Source of the DNA: CAIWHR01 sp963709525
Lineage (GTDB): Bacteria > Pseudomonadota > Gammaproteobacteria > Burkholderiales > Casimicrobiaceae
Length of the DNA: 64,000 nucleotides
Direction of reading: 5' to 3'
Assembly: GCA_963709525.1 (NCBI GenBank)
Contig: CAVPXB010000015.1
Span: 1 to 64,000, forward strand
The notes under the pieces are model-generated. The model made no database searches. It had not been told where the DNA came from and saw only the letters and a program-made list of their open reading frames with translations. Made by a program: the position numbers and the translations under genes. Shown here piece after piece: positions 36,007-43,571 of this stretch (the stretch's first letter is position 1; every line of letters begins with the position of its first letter).

Positions 36007-36999
36007 ATGACTGAAAACATTGAAGGCATCGCGGCGGCGGTTGAGAAGGAAGGGGCATTTGTCCGGCAGATCGTCGCCGCGCTGGAGACGGTCATCGTCG
36101 GCCAGCAATACCTGATCGAGCGCATCCTGGTCGCCCTGTTGACCAACGGACATATCCTCATCGAAGGGGTGCCGGGCCTGGCCAAGACGCTGGTGGTCAA
36201 GAGCCTGGCGAAGCTGATCGACGCCCGCTTCCAGAGGATACAGTTCACGCCCGACCTGCTCCCCGCCGACCTGATCGGCACCCTCATCTACAACCCCCGC
36301 GAGGGCGCCTTCACCACCCGAAAGGGGCCGATCTTCGCCAACGTCGTCCTGGCAGACGAGATCAACCGGGCGCCCGCCAAGGTGCACAGCGCGCTCCTCG
36401 AAGCCATGGAAGAGCGGCAGGTGACCATCGGCGACACCTCCTATCCGCTCGAAGACCCGTTCCTGGTCCTCGCCACCCAGAACCCCATCGAGCAGGAAGG
36501 GACGTACCCGCTCCCCGAGGCCCAGATGGACCGGTTCATGCTGAAGATCGCCATCACCTACCCCTCCCGGGAGGAGGAGCGCGTGATCATGCGCCGCGCC
36601 GGACACATCGGCAGAAGCGAATTCCTGAGCCCCCTGATTCACCCCGACGACATCGTCCGGATGCGCGCCTTGGTGGACGCCCTCTACCTGGATGAAAAAA
36701 TCGAGAAGTACATCATCGACCTCGTATTCGCCACCCGGGAACCCGCGCGCTACGGATTCCCCGACCTGGAGCGCTTCATCTCCTACGGCGCCTCTCCCCG
36801 GGCGAGCATCAACCTGGTGCTCGCCTCCCGCGCGATGGCGTTTCTCCGCGGTCGTGGCTACGTCGTCCCCCAGGACGTCAAGGACATCGCGCCTGACGTC
36901 CTGCGCCACCGGATCATTCCCAGCTATGAAGCCGATGCCGAAGCAATGACCGCCGATGGAATCATCGGCCGGCTCCTGACCGAGACCGAGGTGCCGTGA
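36007..36999 (+). CDS. MoxR-family AAA+ ATPase
   Basis: A 330-residue AAA+ ATPase of the MoxR group, thought to act as a chaperone for maturation of complexes together with von Willebrand A proteins. Walker A is GVPGLAKTLVVKSL (about residue 55), Walker B VVLADEINRAPAKVHSALLEAMEERQ-region near 115, sensor LATQNPIEQEGTYPLPEAQMDRF-region near 155. ATG 36007 follows a GAGGAC stretch; ATG 35962 is an alternative. It is the first gene of a Bat-type operon continuing to 43363. Confidence 0.93.
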   Translation: MTENIEGIAAAVEKEGAFVRQIVAALETVIVGQQYLIERILVALLTNGHILIEGVPGLAKTLVVKSLAKLIDARFQRIQFTPDLLPADLIGTLIYNPREGAFTTRKGPIFANVVLADEINRAPAKVHSALLEAMEERQVTIGDTSYPLEDPFLVLATQNPIEQEGTYPLPEAQMDRFMLKIAITYPSREEERVIMRRAGHIGRSEFLSPLIHPDDIVRMRALVDALYLDEKIEKYIIDLVFATREPARYGFPDLERFISYGASPRASINLVLASRAMAFLRGRGYVVPQDVKDIAPDVLRHRIIPSYEADAEAMTADGIIGRLLTETEVP

Positions 37000-37063
37000 A
37001 CACATTGGCGTACCTTCGTGCTGCGCACTCCGGTATTCGCCCCTGGGGCGGCCCGCAAGGCTC

Positions 37064-37975
37064 ATGATCCCCCGCCATCGTCAGGCGCAGCCGTCCCCCT
37101 GGCCGGCGCTGGACATCCGCCGGCTGCAGATTCTCTCCTCCCGGCTGGTGACCAGTATTTTCGCGGGCGAGTATCGAAGCGTCTTCCGCGGGCGCGGCAT
37201 CGAGTTCGAGGAGGTGCGCGAGTACCAGCCCGGGGATGACACTCGCAGCATCGACTGGAACGTGACGGCCCGCACGGGCCACCCGTTCGTCAAGCAGTAT
37301 GTCGAAGAGCGGGAGATGACCGTCATGCTCGTCGTCGACCAGTCCGCATCCCTCCATTGCGTCACGCCGCGACAGACGAAGAGCCGCGTGGCGGCCGAGA
37401 TTTGCGCGCTGCTGGCATTTGCGGCGGTCCGGAGCCACGATCGGGTAGGTCTGCTCTGCTTCACCGACCGGATTGAACGCTATATCCCGCCGGCCAAGGG
37501 AGGCCGCCACGCCCAGCGGCTCATCGCCGATGTCCTGCGGCCCTCGCCCGCCGGGCACGGCACCGATCTGGCCGGCGCCCTCAACTATCTGGAGCGGGTA
37601 CTGCGGCGCGGCAGCATTCTCTTCGTCATTTCGGACTTCCTCGCGGTCGACTTCCGACTGCCCCTGGCGGCTGCCGCGCGACGGCACGATGTGGTGGCCG
37701 TCTCGGTGACCGATGCGCGCGATAGGGCGATGCCGGACGGGGGGCTGCTGCGCCTGGCCGACGCCGAAACCGGGGTCCGGCGTCTCGTGGACACCAGCGA
37801 TGCCAAGGTACGCAAGGCCTACGAAGAGCACGCCATCAGGAGGCAGGCCGGATTGAGCGAAACCCTGACCGCGGCGGGCGTCGAGCACCTGGCCATCGCT
37901 ACCGACACGCCACCGGTCCGCGCCCTGACCCGCTTCTTCCAGAGCCGCCACGGGCGGCGGCGACGTTCAACATGA
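37064..37975 (+). CDS. DUF58 / vWA-like protein
   Basis: A 303-residue DUF58 protein with the signature FRGRGIEFEEVREYQPGDD followed by SIDWNVTARTG, and a vWA-like fold with the MIDAS-type MLVVDQSASL near residue 90. These partners of MoxR ATPases occur in nearly all such operons; the role is probably complex assembly or stress-related chaperoning. ATG 37064 is 64 bases after moxR. The stop overlaps the next ATG by four bases (ATGA). Confidence 0.9.
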   Translation: MIPRHRQAQPSPWPALDIRRLQILSSRLVTSIFAGEYRSVFRGRGIEFEEVREYQPGDDTRSIDWNVTARTGHPFVKQYVEEREMTVMLVVDQSASLHCVTPRQTKSRVAAEICALLAFAAVRSHDRVGLLCFTDRIERYIPPAKGGRHAQRLIADVLRPSPAGHGTDLAGALNYLERVLRRGSILFVISDFLAVDFRLPLAAAARRHDVVAVSVTDARDRAMPDGGLLRLADAETGVRRLVDTSDAKVRKAYEEHAIRRQAGLSETLTAAGVEHLAIATDTPPVRALTRFFQSRHGRRRRST

Positions 37976-38565
37976 TCTGGCGGTGGCTTTTCGCTTCGCT
38001 CCTGCTGGCGGGCTCCAGCGCCCTCGCCGCGACGGAAGCGCCGGCGCCATCTCCGACGGCCGCTACTCCCCCGCAATTCCACGACATCCGGGGACCGTTG
38101 CCGGCGAACAGTCTGCCCCCCTTCCTCCTGACTGCGGGCGTATTGCTGCTCGTGGGCGGGCTGTTCCTCGTCGTCCGCCGCGCCCGACACCCTTCTCCCT
38201 CGCGGCCGCCAACTCCCACCGCGCACGACCCCGATGCGGTCGACCCGCTGGCAACGCTTGTCGACGACTACCGGCGGGGCATCTGTCCCGGCGACCAGCT
38301 GATCATTCGCCTGGACGCACTGGTGCGCGACACCCTCGCCGCGCGTTCGGGCATTCCCGCCCGCAGCCTCACGTCGGTGGAACTCCGGCAAGCCCTATCG
38401 CACGGCACGGCGTATCGACTTCCGTTCGGGCTGAGCCCGTCGAAGCCCCTGCGATCGACTCAGAGCGGGTCCTTCGACAGCTCAGGACGAACGGCTCAAT
38501 CGACAGGCTCAGGACGAACGGTTCAATCATACGAATCGCGCGGCGTACGCTTCCGTTCGGGCTGA
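37972..38565 (+). CDS. DUF4381-type protein, N-terminal part, interrupted by repeats
   Basis: The first about 150 residues look like a DUF4381 membrane protein of Bat operons: a signal segment (FASLLLAGSSALA), a membrane helix (FLLTAGVLLLVGGLFLVV, near residue 50-68) and a cytosolic helical part (DQLIIRLDALVRDTLAA, RSLTSVELRQAL). From 38419 the frame enters the TTCCGTTCGGGCTGAGCC repeat and encodes repeat-derived residues to a stop at 38565. The missing C-terminal end is found at 38974-39183, beyond about 0.5 kb of repeats, so the original gene has been split. Confidence 0.78.
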   Translation: MIWRWLFASLLLAGSSALAATEAPAPSPTAATPPQFHDIRGPLPANSLPPFLLTAGVLLLVGGLFLVVRRARHPSPSRPPTPTAHDPDAVDPLATLVDDYRRGICPGDQLIIRLDALVRDTLAARSGIPARSLTSVELRQALSHGTAYRLPFGLSPSKPLRSTQSGSFDSSGRTAQSTGSGRTVQSYESRGVRFRSG

Positions 38566-38945
38566 GCCCGTCGAAGCCCCTGCGATCACTCAGGGCGGGT
38601 CCTTCGACAAGCTCAGGACGAAGGTCTCGACAGCTCGACGCCTAATCGACAAGCTCAGACGAGGCCAATTCATGCCGGATCGGCTCCTTGCAGCCGCGAA
38701 GCTCGATCTCAGAGCGGGTCCTTCGCCAAGACGTCGCGCCTGACAGGCGCTCCTGCGAGATCAAACGGCGTATCGGCTTCCGTTCGGGCTGAGCCCGTCG
38801 AAGCCCCTGCGATCAACTCAGAGCGGGTCCTTCGACAAGCTCAGGACGAACGGCTCAATCGACAGGCTCAGGACGAACGGCTCAATCGACAGGCTCAGGA
38901 CGAACGGTTCAATCGACAGGCTCAGGACGAACGGTTCAATCGTAT
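38419..38945. repeat. Array of intergenic palindromic repeats inside DUF4381 gene
   Basis: Three copies of CTTCCGTTCGGGCTGAGCCC plus GTCGAAGCCCCTGCGATC (at 38419, 38550 and 38777) alternate with the opposite arm TCCTTCGACAAGCTCAGGACG. Each is preceded by a CGGCGTA-containing flank, so the unit has been tandemly amplified. At 38833-38940 a 27-base unit (CGACAGGCTCAGGACGAACGG then YTCAAT) occurs four times in tandem. A different REP-like arm, CGCGCCTGACAGGCGCTCCT, lies at 38735-38756. The same first palindrome occurs at 63503-63571. Confidence 0.9.
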
Positions 38946-38973
38946 TCATGCCGGATCACCATCGGTTCAGCGC

Positions 38974-39183
38974 ATGGAAGGCTCACCGGATGCGGGGGCG
39001 GCTTCAGCCGCGAATCCCGGCGCGACCGGCGCGACAGAAATCGGACCGCAGCTCGCCCGCTTCCTCGTCCTCGGCGACCGCGTCAAATTTGCCGCTCATC
39101 GTCCCGATGCGCTCGAAATCGACGACGCGCTGCGGCTGGTCGCCGGTCTCCTCGAGGCTGCATCGGCAGGGCAGGCGCCATGA
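38974..39183 (+). pseudogene. C-terminal fragment of the split DUF4381 gene
   Basis: A 69-codon remnant whose end (ARFLVLGDRVKFAAHRP and DALRLVAGLLEAA) matches the C-terminus of DUF4381 proteins. Its TGA overlaps the batA ATG by four bases, just as its N-terminal half overlaps the DUF58 gene, which shows that both pieces came from one translationally coupled gene. ATG 38974 has no evident ribosome-binding site. Confidence 0.7.
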
Positions 39184-40190
39184 GGTTCCACGACCCGCAG
39201 TGGCTCCTGCTGCTGCTCGTGCTGATCCCCTGGGCGTTGTTCCGCCACCGACGGGAGCGCGGCGCACCCGCCCTGACGATTGCAGACGGTGCGCAGCTGC
39301 GCGCGCTGCCCGACACGTTTCGCGCCCGATGCGGCCGGTGGCTCCCCTGGCTGCGCCTGCTGCTCCTCGCCTTGGCCATCGTGGCGCTCGCCCGGCCGCA
39401 AGCCGTCGCGCGGGAAACGAAAGTGCGCAGCGAAGGCGTGGACCTGGTCGTGGTGCTGGACCTGTCCACCAGCATGCTGGCCGAGGACCTTCAGGGTGGC
39501 GTGCCGCGGAAGAACCGGCTGACCATCGCCAAGGAGGTGCTGGCCGACTTCATCGGGGGTCGCCGCGGCGACCGGATCGGTCTCGTCGCCTTCGCTGCCC
39601 GGCCTTATCCGGCCGCCCCCCTGACCCTCGACCACGCCTGGCTCCAGGCGGCGGTCGCGCGGCTGCAGACCGGCGCCATCGAGGACGGCACGGCCATCGG
39701 CGACGCCCTGCTGGCGGCGCTCAACCGCCTGCGCGGATCCTCGTCGGCCAGGCCGGCGGCGAGCCAGGCCGTCATCCTCGTCACCGACGGCCGCAGCAAC
39801 GCCGGTGCCACCACGCCGCAACTGGCGGCCGCGGCTGCCCGGACCTTGGGCGTCCGTATTCACGCCATCGGCATCGGCTCGCGCGGCCCCGCCGTCATCC
39901 CGGTGGCCGACCCGCTGGGCGGAACCCTCTACCGGCGGGTGCAGGCGGACCTCGACGAGGTCGCCCTGAAGGAGATCGCCACCGGCACCGGAGGCGCCTA
40001 TTTCCGGGCCGACGACAAGGGAGGCCTGACGCGCGTGTTCGAAGCCATCGACCGGCTCGAGAAACGCCCGATCGAAGAGACGGTCTTCTTCACCTATGAC
40101 GAACTGTTTGCGCCGCTGCTCCTGGGCGCGCTGGCGCTGCTCATGGCGGAACTGAGCTTGCGCGCCACCTTGCTGCGGACGCTTCCATGA
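39180..40190 (+). CDS. batA: vWA membrane protein, BatA-like
   Basis: A 336-residue membrane-anchored vWA protein: two N-terminal hydrophobic segments (LLLLLVLIPWALF; WLRLLLLALAIVALARP), a vWA domain (about 88-290) with the MIDAS motif VVLDLSTSMLAED, DRIGLVAFAARPYP and VILVTDGRSNAG, and a C-terminal helix (LLLGALALLMAEL). BatA proteins are linked to aerotolerance in Bacteroides, but the mechanism is not known. ATG 39180 overlaps the DUF4381 remnant, and the stop overlaps batB. This gene is intact. Confidence 0.88.
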   Translation: MRFHDPQWLLLLLVLIPWALFRHRRERGAPALTIADGAQLRALPDTFRARCGRWLPWLRLLLLALAIVALARPQAVARETKVRSEGVDLVVVLDLSTSMLAEDLQGGVPRKNRLTIAKEVLADFIGGRRGDRIGLVAFAARPYPAAPLTLDHAWLQAAVARLQTGAIEDGTAIGDALLAALNRLRGSSSARPAASQAVILVTDGRSNAGATTPQLAAAAARTLGVRIHAIGIGSRGPAVIPVADPLGGTLYRRVQADLDEVALKEIATGTGGAYFRADDKGGLTRVFEAIDRLEKRPIEETVFFTYDELFAPLLLGALALLMAELSLRATLLRTLP

Positions 40191-41168
40191 GCTGGGCCAC
40201 GCCCGCCTACGCCTGGCTCGTTCTCCTCGGCATCCCGGCCACCCTCCTGCTCGCCCGGGCCGCGGTGCGGCGGCAACGGGACATGCGCGCAGCTCACCGG
40301 GGGCGGCGGAATGCCGCCTGCGCGCTTTGCGGCTGCGCGGCGGTGGCTCTCCCGCCTGGGGCTGGCGGCGTCCTTCCTGCTGATCGTCGCGGCGCTCTGC
40401 CGTCCCCAGTGGGGGCAGGTCACGCTGCGCGAGGAAACCCAGGGGGTGGATATCATCGTCGTCCTGGACGTCTCCCGCAGCATGCTGGCGGATGACGTGG
40501 CGCCGACCCGGCTTGCGGCCGCCAAAGAGGCGGTGGCTGAACTGCTGCCCAAACTGCAGGGAGACCGGATCGGCCTGATCGCCTTTGCCGGCAGCGCGTT
40601 CCTGGTGTGCCCCCTCACCAGCGACTACGGCATCTTCAGCGCGGTGCTGGCCGAAGCCGGCCCCGATACCCTTCCCCTGGGCGGCACCGCGCTGGCGGGC
40701 GCCCTGATCGAGGCGAAGCGGGCTTTCGACGATACGGCGACGCGCGGCAAGCTGGTGATCCTGATCAGCGACGGCGAGGATCACGGCGGCGACCTGGCTG
40801 CCGCCGCCGATGCGGTGCGCAGCGCCGGCATCACGGTCCACGCCGTGGCCGCGGGAACCCCGGGCGGCGGGCTGATTCCTCTTCCCGGCGGCGAATTCCT
40901 CAAGAACCGCCAGGGCGCCATCGTGAAGACCCGCCTGCAGCCGGAGGCGCTGGCCGCCCTTGCGGCCGCGACCGGCGGCAGCCGGCTCGATTTGACCGCC
41001 GATCGTCAGGCCCTGGTCAAGCTCCATGCAACGGTGCTGTCCGCGGCCGAGCGGAGCGAAGCCAGCGTGACGCGACAGCGGCTGGCCGAGCGCTTTCAGC
41101 TTCCGTTGGCGCTGGCGGTGTTGCTGCTGGCGATCGAAGCCTTCATCGGCAGGCGCGGTGCGGCATGA
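40187..41168 (+). CDS. batB: vWA membrane protein, BatB-like, frameshifted
   Basis: A second membrane-anchored vWA protein. The first hydrophobic segment (YAWLVLLGIPATLLLARAA from 40187) is in one frame and the rest, from about 40300 (WLSRLGLAASFLLIVAALCRPQWG, MIDAS VVLDVSRSMLADD, DRIGLIAFAGSAFLVCPLT, VILISDGEDHGGD), is in the next, ending at 41168. One extra base near 40285-40300 explains it. The coupled overlaps with batA (ATGA at 40187) and with the next gene (ATGA at 41165) fit one original gene of about 325 residues. Confidence 0.82.
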
Positions 41169-41977
41169 AGCGCCCGCTGATCATCGCCGTCATGACGCTG
41201 TGCGCCCTCGTGGGGTTGGCCGTCGCGGTGCGCCATGATCTGGCCGGATGGTTCCAGCAGACGGGGCGGGCACGATGGGAGGCCGGCGACTATGCGGGCG
41301 CCGAGGCGGCGTTCCGACGCGCGCTCGGGCTGGGCGACGATGCCGCAGCGCGTGCCTACGATCTTGGCGTCAGCCTGTACCGCAAAGGCGACTTGGCGCA
41401 GGCGCAGCAGCAATTCGCCGCCGCCACGGTCACGACCGCGCCGGGGCTTGTCGCCGCGGCCCGCTATAACCGGGGGAACAGCCTCTACCGCCAGGGCGAG
41501 CAGCTGGCCGCACGCGATCGGGCAGGCCGCAGGCGCGATGTTTCGCGAGGCCATCGCCGACTATCGCGCGGCGCTGGTCCTGTCTCCCGGCGCCGCCGAT
41601 GCGGCGGGCAACCTGAGCCTTGCCGAGGCACGGCTGGCCGCACTGGGGCGCGATGGGCGCGCGATCAGCGACCGCCCCCGGCGGGCACGGAAAAACCGAT
41701 AATCCCCTCAGGCGCCGACGGCAACGGTGTCAGGGACGCCAAAGGGCAGGCGAGTGCGCGACAGGCAACGACCCCGCAAAGCGCGGTGGCAGGACAGGCG
41801 CCCGGCGCCGACAGCGCGGAGGACCCGGCCATCACCTCGGGAAAGGCGCGTCCCGATCTGACGCCGGGCGAAGTGGAGCGACTCCTGAACGAAGCCCGCG
41901 GGCGCGAGAGGCCGGCCGGCAACCTCCATGACGGAAAACCCAATCAACCCTTGGCCAGGCCGGAGAAGGACTGGTAA
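41165..41977 (+). CDS. TPR protein, BatC/BatE-like, with compensating frameshifts
   Basis: The frame is open for 270 codons and starts with a membrane segment (IIAVMTLCALVGLAVAV) and a TPR region (GDYAGAEAAFRRALGLGDDAAARAYDLG, quoted as the span near residues 38-65; then NRGNSLYRQGEQLA). From about 41520 to 41680 this frame gives an arginine-rich stretch, while a neighbouring frame gives good TPR sequence (GAMFREAIADYRAALVLSP, NLSLAEARLAAL). After 41680 the first frame is plausible again (LTPGEVERLLNEARGRE). Two opposite frameshifts would restore it. The overlap with batB is ATGA. Confidence 0.75.
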   Translation: MKRPLIIAVMTLCALVGLAVAVRHDLAGWFQQTGRARWEAGDYAGAEAAFRRALGLGDDAAARAYDLGVSLYRKGDLAQAQQQFAAATVTTAPGLVAAARYNRGNSLYRQGEQLAARDRAGRRRDVSRGHRRLSRGAGPVSRRRRCGGQPEPCRGTAGRTGARWARDQRPPPAGTEKPIIPSGADGNGVRDAKGQASARQATTPQSAVAGQAPGADSAEDPAITSGKARPDLTPGEVERLLNEARGRERPAGNLHDGKPNQPLARPEKDW

Positions 41978-41981
41978 CCCG

Positions 41982-43363
41982 GTGGGAACGACGGTGGCCG
42001 GCAACACCACGCGGGGCCTCGCCGGGGTCAAGCTCACGGCGTCGCTGCTGGGTGCACTGTGCCTGCTGTCGCCCGACCGGTACGCCGCGGCCGCGCCGGG
42101 AATCGATGCCCTCGGCGACGCGCCGATCGTCGAACTGCGGCCCGCGAAAACCCGCATCTACGTGCACGAGCCGGTCCCGGTGACCGTCACCCTGCTGACC
42201 GGTCAGGCATCGGTCCGCAACCTCCAGTACCCCCGCCTCACGGGATGGCGGACAGCATCGGCGAGTTCGCCGCACCTCGCCAGAAAAGGGTGGCCCGCGA
42301 CAACCACGAGTACACGGCGTACGAGTTCGACACGACGCTCGTCGCGCGCAAGCCCGGAAAGGCGACGCTCGGCCCGGCAGAAGTCCGTTTCGACGTCCTG
42401 GCGTCAGCCAGCGGGCCGGCCGCGTTTTTCGGCGGCACCGAAGCGCGTTCGGTGACCGTCCGCTCGGAAGCGATCAGCCTCACCATCCTGTCGCCGCCGG
42501 AACGAGGTCGGCCTGAAGGCTACAGCGGCACCGTCGGCCGCTTCAAGATCACCCGGGACGTCGTGCCGGCCGAAGTGCGGCAGGGCGACCCGGTGACGTT
42601 GACCACGCGCATCGAAGGTGTCGGAAATATTGACAGCATCACCTGCCCGTCCGTCGCGTTGCCGGGGGTGCGGAGCTACCCGCCCCGAGCCCGGGCGACG
42701 GCCAGCCGTCTGACCTGCGAGCAGGTGCTGGTCCCGGACGTTGCCGCCGACGTCGAGATCCCGGAGGCCGGCGTCGTCGCCTTCGACCCACGCAGCGAGC
42801 GTTATCAAACGCTTCGCTCCGCTCCGGTCCGCGTCAAGGTCGAAGCGACGGTCGTCGGCGAGGCCGCTGCGGCGACGCCTGCCCCCGCGACGCCGTCCGT
42901 CGAGAAAGCCGATCGCCCTGCCGAAGGGAGGTCGCCCGTTGCCCCGGTCCTCGCCGCCGCCGGGGTGCTGCTGCTTGCCGCCCTCGCCTGGCTGGCGAGG
43001 CGCCGGAACGGCGGAACCCGGCTCGCCGAAGCCCCCGCACCCGGGCCGAACCCCACCGCCGCGAGCTGGCTCGCCGAGGCGGAGCGGGCGTCCGCCGCGA
43101 ACGATCCCGCCCGTTTCCATACCGCCGCGTACCGGGCACTCCAGGGCCATCTGGGGACCCGCTACGGACTGCCGGCAAGCGGCATCACCGAAGCCATTGT
43201 GACGCGGGTCATGCGTCCGGCAGGGGCGGAGGAGCACCTGCTGGAAGCCTGCGCGCAGCTCTTCGCCACCAGCAACCGCGCGCGCTATGCCCCCGGGGGA
43301 GCCGAGGGCGCCGACATGGCGGAAACCCTCCGCCTGCTACGGAGCCTCGTCCGCTCAGCTTGA
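41982..43363 (+). CDS. batD: BatD-like membrane protein, frameshifted
   Basis: A BatD-type exported protein of about 460 residues. The signal segment (VKLTASLLGALCLLSPD) and first beta domain (IVELRPAKTRIYVHEPVPVT) are in one frame; from about 42240 (GEFAAPRQKRVARDNHEYTAYEFDTTLVARKPG region) the remainder is in another, ending at 43363, with a membrane helix (VLAAAGVLLLAALAWLARR) and a helical cytosolic tail. A one-base change at about 42240 would join them. GTG 41982 has GAAGGA upstream; ATG 41928 is possible. It is the last gene of the operon. Confidence 0.75.
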
Positions 43364-43376
43364 GTTTGTCGAGAAA

Positions 43377-43402
43377 ATTTACACATCGATATCCGTGTAA
43401 AT
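43377..43402. repeat. Inverted repeat after the Bat operon
   Basis: ATTTACAC-n10-GTGTAAAT, perfect 8-base arms in an AT-rich island, 14 bases after the batD stop. It could be a weak terminator or an operator for the gene starting at 43572. No T-run follows. Confidence 0.4.
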
Positions 43403-43571
43403 CAATCGATCTTTGTAACTCCATGATGTTAAACAAATCCATACTATTGGCATGGCTTATGCTGCGCCGCCAGTGCTTGTTGCATTCTGGCGTGAGCGAC
43501 GCGCGGCAACGGATGAGGTTTTGCTGACGAGGTCAGCGGATTTTCTAGGGTCAGCCCTTGGGAGGTACGAC

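Noticed and set aside
38833..38940. CRISPR-like tandem repeats
   Set aside because: The 27-base units are directly adjacent with no unique spacers, and no cas genes are near.
36007..43363. Treating the whole Bat operon as horizontally acquired
   Set aside because: Its base composition and codon style look like the surroundings; breaks are explained by repeats or sequence errors.
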